A stretch of DNA of 64,000 nucleotides from Lepidodermella squamata. Its lineage: Eukaryota > Gastrotricha. The notes beneath the pieces were generated by a model that saw only the letters and a list, made by a program, of their open reading frames with translations, made no database searches and was not told where the DNA came from. Of this stretch, positions 12,783-25,077 are shown piece after piece. Location: positions 1,178,001 to 1,242,000 of the forward strand of contig JBLDXI010000013.1 of NCBI GenBank assembly GCA_047495785.1. Reading direction: 5' to 3'. The stretch's first letter is position 1; each line of letters begins with the position of its first letter. A program made the translations under genes and the position numbers.

Positions 12783-15700
12783 TCAAGTCTTGAAACTTCT
12801 TATAAAAGTGGACAGAATAGATTGGAAAATAACTGCCAGCCGCGACTGAAAGGTACCCGTTTCAGCATTCTTGCTTCCATCAATCTGCTGCTCGTCTTCT
12901 TGAACTGTCATCATCTGCTCCAATTCGGAGAAAGAATAACGAATAGATTTCCCCTTGCTTTGGTCGTAGTAAGAATAGATGCGGGCTAATGGGCGTTCAA
13001 CATTTGAAACTTCTGATTTCAGATTAAGACGGGCCGTAAAGCAAGTAGGTGACGAAAGTTCGTCGAAGTAGAACACAATTTTACGATCTCTGCCACCAAG
13101 CTCAACACGCTTCAAAGGACTCGTAGCTTTCAATGGGTTCAAAGTTTTGGTAGCTTCTAGATCTGCCGCAAACCCGGTAGGCACGTCTAGTTCGACAACA
13201 ACCATTCCGGATCGAGCTGCAGATGTCAAAGCCTCGACGCAAGACTTCAGATTGGTGGATGAACCGGCAGGATCGGATGAACGTTTCTTTCTAGCGCCGA
13301 ACTCTTCAACAATTATAATTTTGTAATCCCCCGAATCCTTCACCTTGTTAGCTTTCATGTTGTACCGCATCGCCAGTTGTACTATGCCGACACCTGTGCC
13401 GGAAACAGTCAAATCAACAGATTTCAGCGATTGTCTTGAGCGCGGCAGATCGAATGATTGAAGCAGAATTGCATTTGACGGAATCAATAGAAAATCTTTA
13501 AGAAGGCTTTGACCTCGATCGCCATAATTCATGGTGGCCGATACCCTCAAGTTCTGATTCAGTCCGCTGACTTTCGATGCGAACTCACTCAGAGCTTGAA
13601 GACCAACGACTGTATCTTGGGTTGATGAAAATCCACCCAAGGAATTACGTTGTGACATGAGCCATCTAGCGACTAGAACAGCCTCTTCCATCCAGTCATG
13701 ATTCACCAGAGCTAGAAGGGCGTAGGCAGCGGTTTCTATCCGGCCTTGACTTTTGCCACCGGGCCAGAACTTGGCATTATCTTCTAGGGTCGCCGAAGCT
13801 AACAAACGGTTCAAGATCTCAATTGAATGACCCTTGTCATCCGCTCGAAGAGACAAGGCGTAGGAGATCAAAGCCATTTGGTAGGCATCATTGTTGGTCT
13901 CATTTTGAGTCTGCTCAATAAGCACACCGCGGGTCGAATCTAACGAGCTCCACGCTGATGATTCTCTTCTATCAGATTCGGCAAAAGTAGTGTAGATATA
14001 AGCCGCCAAATTGATGCGACTATTAGCCCGACCCTTCATGTCGTGGTGAATAACACGGCCCGATTCATGGAAAAATCCGTCGAGTAGGGCCTGCGTTTTA
14101 AGAAAATTCCATGCCCTATTCATCACGCTAACGTCAACCGACGTCTTCATATACTTTTCAGCGGCTTGGAAGCATCTGATCACAAAGGCTGTCAGCCAAG
14201 TCGATGAAGCTGGGTCATTTTCTCCAAAGGCACTGAACCCGCCGTCTTTTCGCTGGTAAGACAGTTCACGCTGATATCCCTTCAGGACAAACTCTGTCGT
14301 TTTCCCGGCAAGCTCATCACTCAAAGCGCCAACATCTTTCAGGTACTTGTAAATGAAGACATTCGGCGCCAGGGTGACCATGACTTGCTCACCGCAGCCT
14401 GTTGGAAGTCGAACTTGGTGACCTAATTCTGCGATTGCTGGGCCTAAAACATCGCCAGTTGCTTGAAGTTGAAAGAAGCGAGAACCATCCACAATGTGCG
14501 ACACTGGAGTAGCTCCAAACATCTCGCTGACATTGATCCTCACCGAAATAGGTGCTCGCGTCAAATCATCCTCTCGTTTGACGAAAATCGGATAGTTGGC
14601 ATAACGGACTTCGCCTTCAGGTTCGACCAAAATCTTCTTTTGCAAGGCATCTGAGACAGTTGGATCGTCCCGAGAAACTCCGTGAAGTTCTAGAGTTATT
14701 TCGCCAAGCTCTGTTGGCTTCACCCAGATAGTAAGCGACTCTCCCGAGTTCGGCTTGACATCGACATTCATTCGCAGCATAGTCGAAGCATAAGGCCGAT
14801 CGCTGTTCAAACGAACCTCAAAGTCGGGTGATTTTTTCAAGGTCAGTGTAACAGTTTGTGATGTGGTCTGGTAATTGAAGACAACAGCTTTGATGGCGAT
14901 CTCTTCATTCCTGATGACTGTGGCATATGGTATGTCAAGATTCACGAAGAATGGCTGGAACACGGTAAGTTCTGTTGGTTGTTGTAGCGCTCCGAAACCA
15001 TGCTGATCGCCGATCGCAAAAGCGCTGAGTACCCATGATGTCACGGTATCTGGGGCTTTGAATGCCTGTGAAAGCTCTGCGCTTCCAGTCGACATATTGG
15101 CAGTTGACCAAAACCATGTCTCCGGAAACAGACTGCGAACTGTAACAACCGGAGGCTCTGTCGACGACATTAGCTGCTTTGGCTGGGGGTCTGATGATTT
15201 CATTCTGGCAGCTATAACGGAGTCCATTACGGCAGCGGCTCCCTGACGCCCAGCCGACCATGGCGTCCTACCTCTCATTTCCGATGACAGATAGACAACA
15301 TGAAACTCCGGTTCCGGTGGTTTTGCGTCAGTGTGTGCGTTACTCGAGATGAACATGCCAACGCCCTATAAGAAATAATATATTTTGAAACAATTCTACA
15401 GCATGAATTCTTTACCTTGAAAACTGCTTCAGCGCTCGAGCTGTCAACGAAATATGGCCACCAGCCACAGCGCCAACATCGCCATAAAACAGGCCCCACG
15501 GGACGATGGCCGGTTGTCTGCTTGGTGCTCACCTTTCCAAGAACATCATCGATAGTGACATCATTGCCCGACCGTAACAACTTGACACTCTTGTCGACCG
15601 CAAACATAGCCACCGTCGATCCTGTATCATTTGTTCGAACTTTCAGTTCAGTCATGCCGCCTGGTCTGACTACGGCAGGATTGAACTCGGCTGTAACAGA

Positions 15701-17755
15701 TTGGCGGACCAAGCCGTCAACTTTGAATTCAAAAGCATCCGCCAAAACTTCATGGTGTTTGTTTTCGACCGTCCACGCAAGGGCAGCACACCTCGGCGCA
15801 GCGTCGAAAGGTAGCTGAACGTCAACAATAAACTCTGAACCTGAATTCATATTCTCGGGAAACATCAATTTTCGGTACTCAAATGTATGGCCATTCTGAG
15901 CCATCTGTGAATAAATTATTTAATATTTCAAAATATTTTCTGTTAATTATCAAATGCTTACCAGGAAATAGACGTAGTCGGTTGGGAAGCTGACTCTGAT
16001 TTTGAACTTGAGCTTTTCTCCGACCTTTAAAATGCAAGTAAGATCTATCATTAGAAACTTAAAATGTTGCAGTTTCCTTATACCTTGGGAACAGAATGCA
16101 GTAACTCTGACGGGCGATCCATTGATATGGAAACGGCTTGTTTGCTTCGAGAATGCGAAGGATAATTACGTGTTTCGCAGATTTGAACATCCGGAGCATC
16201 ACGAATGAAGGCTGAAAATACCAGTTTATTAGCTCCCAATGGTATGTTAAGATCCAATGAGACCACGCCGAATTCGTCAGACTGATAGATGCCATAGTTC
16301 TCTCGATAAGTATACGGCTGCCTAATGGACTGGCAGGTAGCTTCTGCAGTTGTCGAATAGTAGACAACTACATCAAGTCTTTCCTGAACCGGGGTTTCGT
16401 CAGGGTAGGTCACTTGGAGACGAAGCGGGAACAACATTCCGGGTTTTATCGATTTGGCAACTGAATCGTGAACTTTTAGTTTGTAGGGTTCACGGTGCAT
16501 GGCAACGGCTACGTTGTCCACAGTTGATGCCTCACCAGTCAAATCTTCGGTGACGCTAGCCTTGAAAACTAAATGGCAAGTATCACGCTTCATTTCTCCG
16601 TTATTGTTGTTGTAATTTGTTGTAAACAGAGCTTTGTTCAACCCGGCTAGATGGAATCTTCCATCTTCTGGAGAACCATCTCCCTTGAGCAGGACATTGA
16701 CTTCGAGCAAAGGAGAGAAAACAGCTTTCTCGTCCCGCCATTCGCCGGGATATCGCCCGCGAAGATTGCAATCTCGAAGTAAAGATACAGTCGCGTTACC
16801 GCGAATCGGTTTCCCAAATGTGTACTTAGCTCGGACAAACCCTTGGTAATTCGACTCATTTTTCGAATAAAGCAAGTAGCCCTTCGGGAAATCCAACACA
16901 GCCTCATACTTTGGTAGCACGTACTGCTGAACTAGGAAAATTTTCTCAGTTGATGAATTTTGCCTGTTGACAGTTATTTTCCACTCGCCGAAGTTGACAA
17001 AATCTGACAGATTGAACTCATCGCCGAACAATCCACGTTGCAGTGCTTTGTCCTGCCATATGCTGATCTTATTGTTTTTCGCATCAGTAATTGTCACAGT
17101 TATCCGCCCATTTAGTGGCTGCAGTTCGCGATCAAGCGCTAAAATTCGAAAATACACCTTCTGACTCGGCTTGTACATGACTTTATCGGTTTGGATGAAG
17201 ATAAATTCTTCGAGGAGAGATTGCGGAAGAGCTGATATATCCTTCTCTTTGCTTAGCCCTTGGGTGAAACTGATGGAAACCTTTGGAGAAGCGATTGATC
17301 GTCCTGCAAGATCTTTCATCGAAAAGAAATGCTTCTGAAGCCCGTCTGGATAAATAATAGGAGTTAAGGTGGAAAGTGGAAAGGTAAGTATCAGGTCTCG
17401 TGAAATCTTACGCGAAGATTGGATGAAAGTTTTGCTTGCGATGGTTTCACCATTGTTATTTTCGATTAGTTTTGCAGTGAAAGTCACCGGGAGATTGTAC
17501 TCCCCAGATTCGAATAGAACAAGGTTAAATTCGAAATCCTTGGATTTCCTCGTGAAAGCTGGAAAGGTTACAACGTATCTATACAGATAACAGAACTTCA
17601 AGGTATTTATCACACTCTGGAGAGGGACAATATTACTTGACTGGCTCGCTCGGCTGGTACGGATATCGAGGAGGTCTGATCGGTGGAAGCCAAATCGATG
17701 TACCCAAACAATCAGCAAATATTACGGATAACACAAACAAATTTAGAAGAGACAT
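12783..17755 (-). CDS. Thioester-containing / alpha-2-macroglobulin family protein
   Basis: Minus-strand exons 17755-17637, 17578-16084, 16024-15962, 15904-15416 and 15365-12783 give 1,582 residues, typical of the family. The N-terminus is a signal peptide (MSLLNLFVLSVIFADC) and enters the first macroglobulin domain at KYVVTFP. FIQTDKVMYKP marks MG2. The thioester GCGEQ lies at 14385-14399 (about residue 1045), followed by the alpha-helical domain with WLTAFV, where the pre-Trp position is SS rather than a complement-type His. The C-terminal receptor-binding (MG8) region ends near 12783. An RKKR furin-like site sits at 13281-13292 just ahead of that domain. Such proteins bind covalently to proteases or microbial surfaces. 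A Trp/Arg-rich insertion occurs near 15430-15530, where insect TEPs also vary. It converges on the lectin gene, with 133 bp between stops. Confidence 0.94.
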
Positions 17756-18167
17756 GTTTCCCGTATTTCAGTATAATAAAATGTTCGAATGTTTGAACTA
17801 GCTCAGGCCTATTTATCTGTCGAGTTTTTTTCCAACTTAGCGTTCCGCTCTGATGTAGTCAGCTGATGCGTAATCTGAATAATTTACTCGATCGAATACC
17901 GCTTGATGAAAACGGATACCTAATTTCTGAGTAAGCTTTGTTTTTTTAATTGAAACTGTTTACCATCCATTAATTAATTACATGCTGTAGATATGTATGC
18001 GGGATCATGACCTTTATAGCAGTCGAAGCCAACGAAAAATTATACCGTGTTATACATTCACCTGACAACTCGGACTTTGATACTATCTACTGCTGGATTT
18101 AAGAGCTTTCGGCATCTGAAAATTCATTGGTTTACTTGACCGAGTTTCATTTGCGAAATTTTGCCCA
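17756..18167. other. Intergenic upstream of thioester gene
   Basis: Promoter-side flank of the minus-strand thioester gene. No TATA box that I would defend and no open frame of interest. Confidence 0.4.
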
Positions 18168-18980
18168 AAATCCCGAACGAAAATGGCCTGACTGGTTTTA
18201 GATAATTATTGACCGTATGGATGTTTTAACGATGTTTATAGACCAAGTCGTCCCAAAAATACGTTAGCTTGAGGTTGCTATGACGTTTTTAGCTAATAAA
18301 GCGCAACAGTCTAAACGGGTCGGAATAACTGCTAGCCCTTTTTGTTAATGGATCAAAGTTTTGGCGACTTTCGCAGACCCCATTTTTTGCGATGCCTTTT
18401 TCTACGACCTTTCTGCCAATTAGCTCTCGAGGCACGCGCGATATTTCTCGACTTGGTGGGTGCGCTTGACATAAAATGGAAATTTCTTGAACTTTATTTG
18501 GAATTGTCTGAAAACTTCCACGACAGCTTTCTAGTAAAATGAACATCTAGAAATATCCATAAAAAGTCGAACACCCGAAAGCCTAGTAAGGTCAAAAAAA
18601 TGCTGGAAATGATTATCTGGAAACCTCTAAAACATGTCAAGCCCTGTATCCAGGACATTGGACTTGGCAAAAATCACCAAGTCTAAAGTACAACTTATTT
18701 ATAAACCAATTGAAACAATAATAATCATGTGATAGCTGGTGGCGTAGTGGGTGAGGTGGTGGACTGAGTCTTCGAGGTCACAGGTTCAATCCTCATCAGC
18801 AACACTTTTTTAATTAAAGTTTAAATTATACCCCTGACATTACTCTGACATTTCTAGGTATTAACTTGGCTAGAGGTTCTGCAGACGTTTACTGACAATT
18901 CCAAATAAACGTCTAGAAAACATCGAAACGTAAATACCTAAAAACATCTAGAAAAGTCAGCAAATTTTCGTTCGGGATTT
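18168..18980. mobile_element. Non-autonomous element with 17-bp inverted ends
   Basis: The 17-mer AAATCCCGAACGAAAAT at 18168-18184 recurs as its exact reverse complement at 18964-18980, and similarity continues a few bases inward (CTGAC in both). The roughly 813-bp interval has no long open frame and contains a tRNA-like segment with Pol III boxes A and B at 18735-18800. Several TCTAGAAA-type repeats lie inside. Flanking target duplications are not clear. It looks like a MITE or a SINE-bearing composite rather than an autonomous transposon. Confidence 0.6.
18735..18800 (+). repeat. tRNA-derived, SINE-like segment with box A and box B
   Basis: TGGCGTAGTGGG at 18740-18751 fits the Pol III box A consensus and GGTTCAATCC at 18783-18792 fits box B, at normal spacing. 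The ends GCTGGTG and CATCAGC pair over 7 bp (one G-U). The T stem is too short for a functional tRNA, so a tRNA-derived repeat or pseudo-tRNA is the better reading. An AT-rich stretch with a T run follows, which could terminate Pol III. Confidence 0.55.
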
Positions 18981-19516
18981 GCACGTTCCACAACACTTTT
19001 AAGGATGAATCATCGTCCTAGTTTTTTACCAGAAGATTTGTCATTCTTGCGGAGACCCTACGACGCGGCCACACCTGTCTGGATTCACGATTTTACAACG
19101 GGGAAATTAATCTGGTATAATATATTTCATACAGGAGATCGTAATATATAGCCTATATCCAAGCCGTTCAACTGAGCAGGTTAAATAATAATAATATGAC
19201 ATGCGACGAAAAACTTTTATGACGGCGAAGCATCAAATGTGCTTATGCGGCAACTAGTCACCATATAGTTAAGTTAATAGTGACAAATTTCGCCGTCACG
19301 TTTGTAGCGACCACCTCCATATTCTCGCATCATATACAATGAAAAAAACGTCTCTTTCTCTTCAGGTAAACCTGTACACGAATCTACGTAAAACGTTGAT
19401 GCACGCTGCAGTGGTAGATGATTAATATTATTACATCAATGTCGATGCTGAAAAATCATTTTTTGTCAAGTCATTTTAAACAAATTTATTGAGATTAATT
19501 TCATATCCGGAATCTG
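18981..19516. other. Intergenic upstream of FRS2-like gene
   Basis: AT-rich sequence with no recognisable coding, RNA or repeat feature; presumed promoter and 5' UTR of the plus-strand gene at 19517. Confidence 0.4.
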
Positions 19517-20350
19517 ATGGGCTGCTGTATAACTGTGATCAAAAGTCCGCCTGCCGCCAGTGGTTATGAGAATCAAGCCGATGAGCAACAGGGATCTTCA
19601 ACCCCGAGTGGATGCTCTTCGCGATCAGCCTACTGCTTCTTCGTAACTTTCATTGACGCCAAACACGAGGAATCGGGTGTTTTAGAGATTAAACCGGACG
19701 AAATCGTTTTCAAAAGCCGCGCTGGTCGCCATGATCGTTTCTGGCCGTTATCTTCGTTGAGGCAGTTTGGCTGTAACGATGTCCAACTTACATTCGAAAG
19801 TAACCATGAATGTGAACCCGGCAAAGCAAATCTCGTTCACTTCAAAACAAAGTATCCGGAACTTTTGCTTCAATCTATCAGGTACTTAATCTTGACTTAG
19901 TCTGGTTTGGCTAATTACAAATATCTTTATTTCAGGCGACAGATGGAGAGCCAAATCGATCGAACAAGCCGTCACTCGAATGCCTTTGCCGAGGAAGAAA
20001 ATGACTACCATGAAGTCATCCGTTCCCCATCAGTCTCCTATCGGAATGCAGGTTTCAACGAATGTGATGAGTTACCCGCTTCACCTAAGTTACCGCAATT
20101 ACCGCGCCAAGATTACGCAGACCTTGTCGACGCTTGTGCCGAGGTAAAAAGGCAGAGTCAAAGCCAAGCGAGACCCGCCTCAGTCACCTCCATGTCGTCT
20201 TCGACCAATTCAAGCTCGAGCATGAAGCCCCTCGGTTACAGCAAAGTCGATATCACGAAGACCTTGGCAATACGAGCCGCGATGTTGCTTACCAGGAATC
20301 ACGTCCGGGATCGGAGAAGTAACACTGCACCCAGCAGCCCCAAGTTTTGA
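19517..20350 (+). CDS. FRS2-like docking adaptor with IRS-type PTB domain
   Basis: Exons 19517-19881 and 19936-20350 give 259 residues. The N-terminus MGCC is a myristoylation plus palmitoylation signature, as in vertebrate FRS2 (MGSCC). Residues about 38-122 fit an IRS-type PTB domain: GVLEIKPDEIVF, then WPLSSLRQFG and FESNHECEPGKANLVHFKT. The tail carries candidate phosphotyrosine sites (NDYHEVI, VSYRNAG, QDYADLV) and near the end GYSKVDITKTLA, which matches the short Y-x-x-(I/V)-D-x-x-x-T motif of FRS2, Dok and IRS tails. These adaptors sit under the plasma membrane, bind activated receptor tyrosine kinases (FGFR in the FRS2 case) through the PTB and recruit Grb2 or Shp2-type SH2 proteins. 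The protein is much shorter than human FRS2. The receptor it serves here is unknown. Confidence 0.85.
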
Positions 20351-20459
20351 ATAATATATAAAAGGAAATAACGCCCGCAGCTCTTTCGATATTTTCATGT
20401 TGATTTCATACGTTGCTCAAAGCAAACAATAACAAAATGTTCAGTAAAGTCGCAATTTA

Positions 20460-21823
20460 TTACCTTCTAGAATTTTGACTCAATGCAAGAGAATATCTGT
20501 TGTAACTCATGTTGTTTTTGTAATCTTTATCCACCCAGTAGGATCCTTTTTCCTTAGCGATCAGCCGCGTGAAGACGCAGGTCGAAATGAAATTTCCGAT
20601 AAGAACAAGCGCTGTTAGAACGGCAAAGCAGAAAAATACGGTGAATAGACGATCGAAATCTTCAGCGATGACTCGACGACAATTACGGGATTGCAACTCT
20701 TTCGACGGGGGCCATTCGATTGCCCAATCGCTGTAGGTTTTCAGTCCGCACCATTTTTCGGCTGGCCAGTAAGTATCAAGCAAATAGCCGCTCGATTTCG
20801 ATGCATTCCTTGTAGTGGTCGAGCTGAATTTCGGGAGATGAGCTTCGCTGATAATCAACGAGGCTTCGAGGCCATGCAGCGTCAACTTTCGGCGATCGTC
20901 AGTGTTGGGTTTCGAGGGTGGATAAAAGCCAGTGCCTTCAATGAAGAAGCTAACTCCGCAGCAGTGGAACTGGAATATAAAAAAACGTAAACCGGGTTGA
21001 GGTTGAATAAAGCTATATTACTCTGTCCTGGAACTGGTTGAACAAATGGCCAGCGTAGTTGAGCTTCGGGAAATCTTCCTCTTCCTGGCTAGGCTCAAAT
21101 CTATTATTCAAAGTTCTGACTTCCTGGTGCAGATTCGTTATTGCCGTCGGCACGTTTTGTTTGAGCTGATAACAAAAAATGATCAATTCAATTTTTCCAA
21201 GCTCAAATGAATAAAATTGAAATTAGAAGCTATCTTCTATCAATAAATTCAAATTCCACATGTAAAAATCCTCACCTTCGTGAAAAGAGGCACTGATTGA
21301 ACTGTAAGGGTGATGCAGCTCAGAGCGCAAAGTGTCAGCAATACCAGGTACTGAAAGCATATACCGATTTAATGCAAAATATTCACAACTTCCCAGTAAC
21401 AGACCATTATTCTAGCAGCAAGACCGACTCGATGGCGCCAGCGACAGGAGATGATGAAACCAACAATGGCGCAGAAAAACAGCAAGGCGGCGGAAATAAC
21501 AGCGGCAGCCGCGGTTAATTTGGACATCAGAGCTACGTCATCGTTTGGAGAGGCGGTGTAGGATCTCAGCAGTAGTTTTGTCAGCAGGACGGTCTGAACT
21601 AAGAAATTTCCTCCTTCGATTTTTTCTAGGAAAAACTCAACGTAGACATCCAACAGGCCGAGTAAAATAGCCAAGAGCGTCACTCCGAGGAAGAAACTGA
21701 AAATCTGAAAGGGGTGGCTTTAGAATAATTACGACGATTATTGCCGGCGAATTTTACCAATAAAAATATATTGAAAACTGTTAAAATTGCTGATAAACAT
21801 TGCACGCGATTGCAGCAAGCCAT
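20460..21823 (-). CDS. Tetraspanin 3 (divergent)
   Basis: Minus-strand exons 21823-21758, 21704-21405, 21350-21276, 21165-21022 and 20969-20460 give 364 residues, all phase 0. The start MACCNRVQCLSA is a classic tetraspanin N-terminus with juxtamembrane cysteines. TM1 spans the first intron, TM2 lies in exon 2 (AAAAVISAALLFFCAIVGFII), TM3 is again a 75-nt exon (YLVLLTLCALSC), and TM4 is FDRLFTVFFCFAVLTALVLIG. The large loop has FHCCGVSF at the start of the last exon, then single cysteines in KWCGL and RNCRR. A loop between TM1 and TM2 is longer than usual. Its exon pattern resembles the plus-strand pair at 6.8-9.5 kb more than the three minus-strand tetraspanins that follow. The 3' end faces the FRS2-like gene, with 109 bp between stops. 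Confidence 0.88.
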
Positions 21824-22866
21824 TTCATTGAAAACATATAAATTTTGCCTATAGGACGAGATAGAGCGGCCGCATCATTAAGGGTAATAAGTCATCTCAC
21901 ACATCGTTATCTTGATAGTGCGAAGCAAGAAAGGTGTAAGAAACGAGCAGTGCGCAGATGTGTGTAATAATTAGATTGAACTGAATGACCGAGCTATCTC
22001 TGCCCCAAAAAAATCATCAATCACTAGTTATTTTCGTACCAAAATGCCGGTTATCGATTTGAGGGAATGAAACGCATTGGAAATCATTCTCACTACTCTT
22101 CAAAGGTCATCTTCATACATTGCCCGAAGCTTAAAAATAATTGGTTTTCTGGGTAAAAAATCTAGCTGCATAACAACAAGATGATGATAAAAGAAACAAT
22201 GGTAAAATACCGAGAGTGATTTTTATGTATGGGTTGTTGCCACTCATGCATCGATATACACGCCGCGCAATATTGAAGTCAAATTACATGCTTGCTTTTT
22301 ATACCTTATTCCTTTATGTGGTCATCATCTCGTCCGAAAACAAATCATGATAATACACACCGATGAAGCATAACAGCCGATATTGCGGATATATATAACA
22401 CACTGCATAAATATATATAACGATACATTATTTTCAGGCTTATTCAGCGCCTCTCCCTTTATTTTTGTTGGCCTATATATTGATGATGAGGGCGTGAAGC
22501 AACTTGAAAAGTATACCCGCTTGATCAAAGCCATGTCTGCGAAGGAAAAAACCAAATACGCGCTAACGTAGTGTCGATCATAACCTAAAAGAAAAACAAT
22601 AGCTGCCTATATTATATCAATGATAAAGAATATAAATATGCGAATTCTGCGATGGTTTCGATTATAACCAACATTCTCGTGTACTCAAAAGGCAAAATTT
22701 TATTTCGAAAGAAAATAATCAAGCAAGCGGTTGAGTAGAAACGATATCTGGCTTAAAAAAGTCTCCTTAAAATTAAAGTGTGAATTTTTCATCACCGGAT
22801 TTCACCGTTTAAGTCGGTCACTCTTATTGCTTTAGAGGCCATTTTTTAAGGCTCGAATGATTGTTT
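21824..22866. other. Intergenic
   Basis: Presumed promoter of the tetraspanin ending at 21823 and 3' flank of the next one. AT-rich; short open frames at 22325-22571 lack support. No RNA gene seen. Confidence 0.45.
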
Positions 22867-24046
22867 TTACTTGCCAGCCTTCTCCTTAGCGATGATTTCC
22901 TGGCAAATAATGGCCAACTTATCGGCTTCAAGATCGCTGTAGTCCCGTTCCAGGTACTGCGGCTTGACGCTGTAATCGACACTGCGCTCGACAACAAGCA
23001 CGCGAGCTTCAGCAGTGACACGAGCAGCGTAAACCGCGGCGAAAATAAGGAGAAGCAGGAAGAAGGTGGTCGGGACACTGTAGATTTTAATAAATCCGTC
23101 AACTGTCATGTAGATGTTGTCAGTCACAGCCTGGGCACATCCGCCGCTGTAGGCCGGCTTTGCAAGGGTGCAATCCGGCTGTTTCGCGGCATCGCACGGC
23201 TGCATCATATGGGGCTGAACGGAGATATGACTGCAGGGGAAATTTGGCTGCCCGCGGCGTCCTAACTGACGACCATCTGGAAGGTATTTCGCCGAAAACC
23301 ATTCGACAAGCGACCACTCAGTCACACCACCGTCAACACCGCAGCACGAGTACTAAAAATTAACGCATATCTAGGTCAACTTTTTCAGGTTAAATTTGAC
23401 CTACTTGGCTCTGGACGTTTCTCATGAGTTGGCCGTACTCGTTAAGGGTTAATGTGCCAGGCTCGGCGCCATCCTCGACGGCAATTCGGCTCTGGACGGT
23501 GATCAGGCCCTGGCGAACTGAGCCTCCGAACCTATGGAGTGTTCCGATGGCGCCCAACAGGAAAATCAGATGCATGACGCCAGTGAAAGCAGCCAAGCCA
23601 GCGAACTAGTTCCAATAAAGAAAACGTACACATTTATTTGGCCTAATATCTCGGACTTACCCCTTTGGATGCTCGGACGCCGTGTTTGGTGCGGCAGCAA
23701 AGCAGGACGTAACAGAAAACAGTGGTGGCGATGCCGAGCAGGCCGTTGAGGACACCGAGTCCGAGACCCCCCTTGACAATATGTCCGCATCCGAAGGCCT
23801 TAGTCAAGATGTCGATGCGGTCAACCAAGTACGTGTTGTACGTAAACACGCCGCCCTGAGACCATTCGCCGTTCTTGACGCCAATCGAGGCTGCGATGGC
23901 GAAGTAAAAACAAGCGACTGCCAATATCTATCAGATCGCGGCAAAGATAATAACATTGTTTTCGGCTATATTTACTTGTTTACCATGGCAACAAAGTTGA
24001 TTCCAGCAAGAATCACGACGACCGACTGGGTTCCTCGACAACCCAT
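22867..24046 (-). CDS. Tetraspanin 4 (MGCRGTQS subfamily, copy A)
   Basis: Minus-strand exons 24046-23984, 23927-23661, 23605-23405 and 23352-22867 (sizes 63, 267, 201 and 486 nt) give 338 residues. The protein begins MGCRGTQSVVV, has TM1 across the first intron, TM2 ending CYVLLCC, TM3 FAGLAAFTGVMHLIFLLGAIG, a loop with YSCCGVDGGVTEW, FPC, PC, DC and GC, and TM4 FFLLLLIFAAVYAAR. The cytosolic tail ends LEADKLAIICQEIIAK. Two further copies at 25.1-26.3 and 28.3-29.6 kb share exon sizes and both terminal motifs. The conserved C-terminal helix is not a standard tetraspanin sorting signal I recognise and may bind a shared partner. Confidence 0.9.
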
Positions 24047-25077
24047 TATTTTTAGTTTAATAAATCTCTGAAAAATACAAATTTATTGGCAAATAGAACA
24101 CCTGGAAATTTCATAATTATATATTATTCACAATCATAATAATATTCAGAAATGATTCGCAATTTTTACTGAAAAACAAGGAGCTGTAAACTGTTTTACC
24201 AAAATGAGAATATACTTCAGGTTAATCAGGTACGTCTTGTAATTGGCTTGTAATACCTATGAATCACTTCTGAATTTGTCATTTTCCCTAATTATGAATA
24301 ATTACTTCAATAATTAGAATCTCTCAACAATTTTATTAAAATTGTAGGCTGCATAACGAATTTTACATGTACGATTATCTCAAATATATGAACAAATTTA
24401 AGATTATATTAGGAAAAACTGGGTTGGAATCTGGGGTTGCGATTCTTGTGAGAAAGCTTGAAAAGCAGCCATCAAAAACAAAATCTTTGTAAACACATAC
24501 GACCACGAAATAGGGAGAAAGGAACGACAAAGCATGACATATCACGCCAAGTCTTTTGTTTTGGGTTTTCTTTAGAACCTTCTCGCCCCCTGCGCGTGGC
24601 GTCAGAACTAGGCATGCTCGTATAGCTAAACCCTGCTCAGGTAATCTGCATGCGTGTGTAAAAAAAAACATTCATTTGATCAAGCTGCAAGACGCAAAAC
24701 ATTGAACTTTTCGACCTCGTTCATGTGCTGCATGGTGAATTTTAAACAACGAAAGAAACTTGCGATTAGGTTTATGTTTACCTGAAGCAGTACGAGGGTC
24801 CATAAGTAGTTCTTTTTCGCGTCACTCTATGTAATTGATACCTCGTTGAGACTTGGAACAGATATTCGAGGTTTCGAGGTTTTAATTTTCAGTTTATTGT
24901 TAGCGTTAGCTTATTGGAAATATCTTGGGTTAATTTTTTAACAATTTTGCATAAAAAATGACTGCCAAAACATCGGGAAAATTATCAAATAATCAGAAAA
25001 AGTACTGATATCGCTCTTTGGAACCTAGTCAAAAGGTTCCAAGTCATTCGCGTCAGATAGGTTCGAAAGTAGAACGT
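24047..25077. other. Intergenic
   Basis: AT-rich. Short minus-strand open frame at 24375-24671 is unsupported. No repeat or RNA gene recognised. Confidence 0.45.

Noticed and set aside
15480-15530. Possible intron in the thioester gene starting GTGAGC
   Set aside because: The frame stays open through it and the Trp/Arg-rich residues resemble the variable region seen at this place in other thioester proteins.
18735-18800. Functional tRNA gene
   Set aside because: Boxes A and B are present, but the T stem cannot form with the 5-bp length needed when the acceptor ends pair, so it is treated as tRNA-derived.
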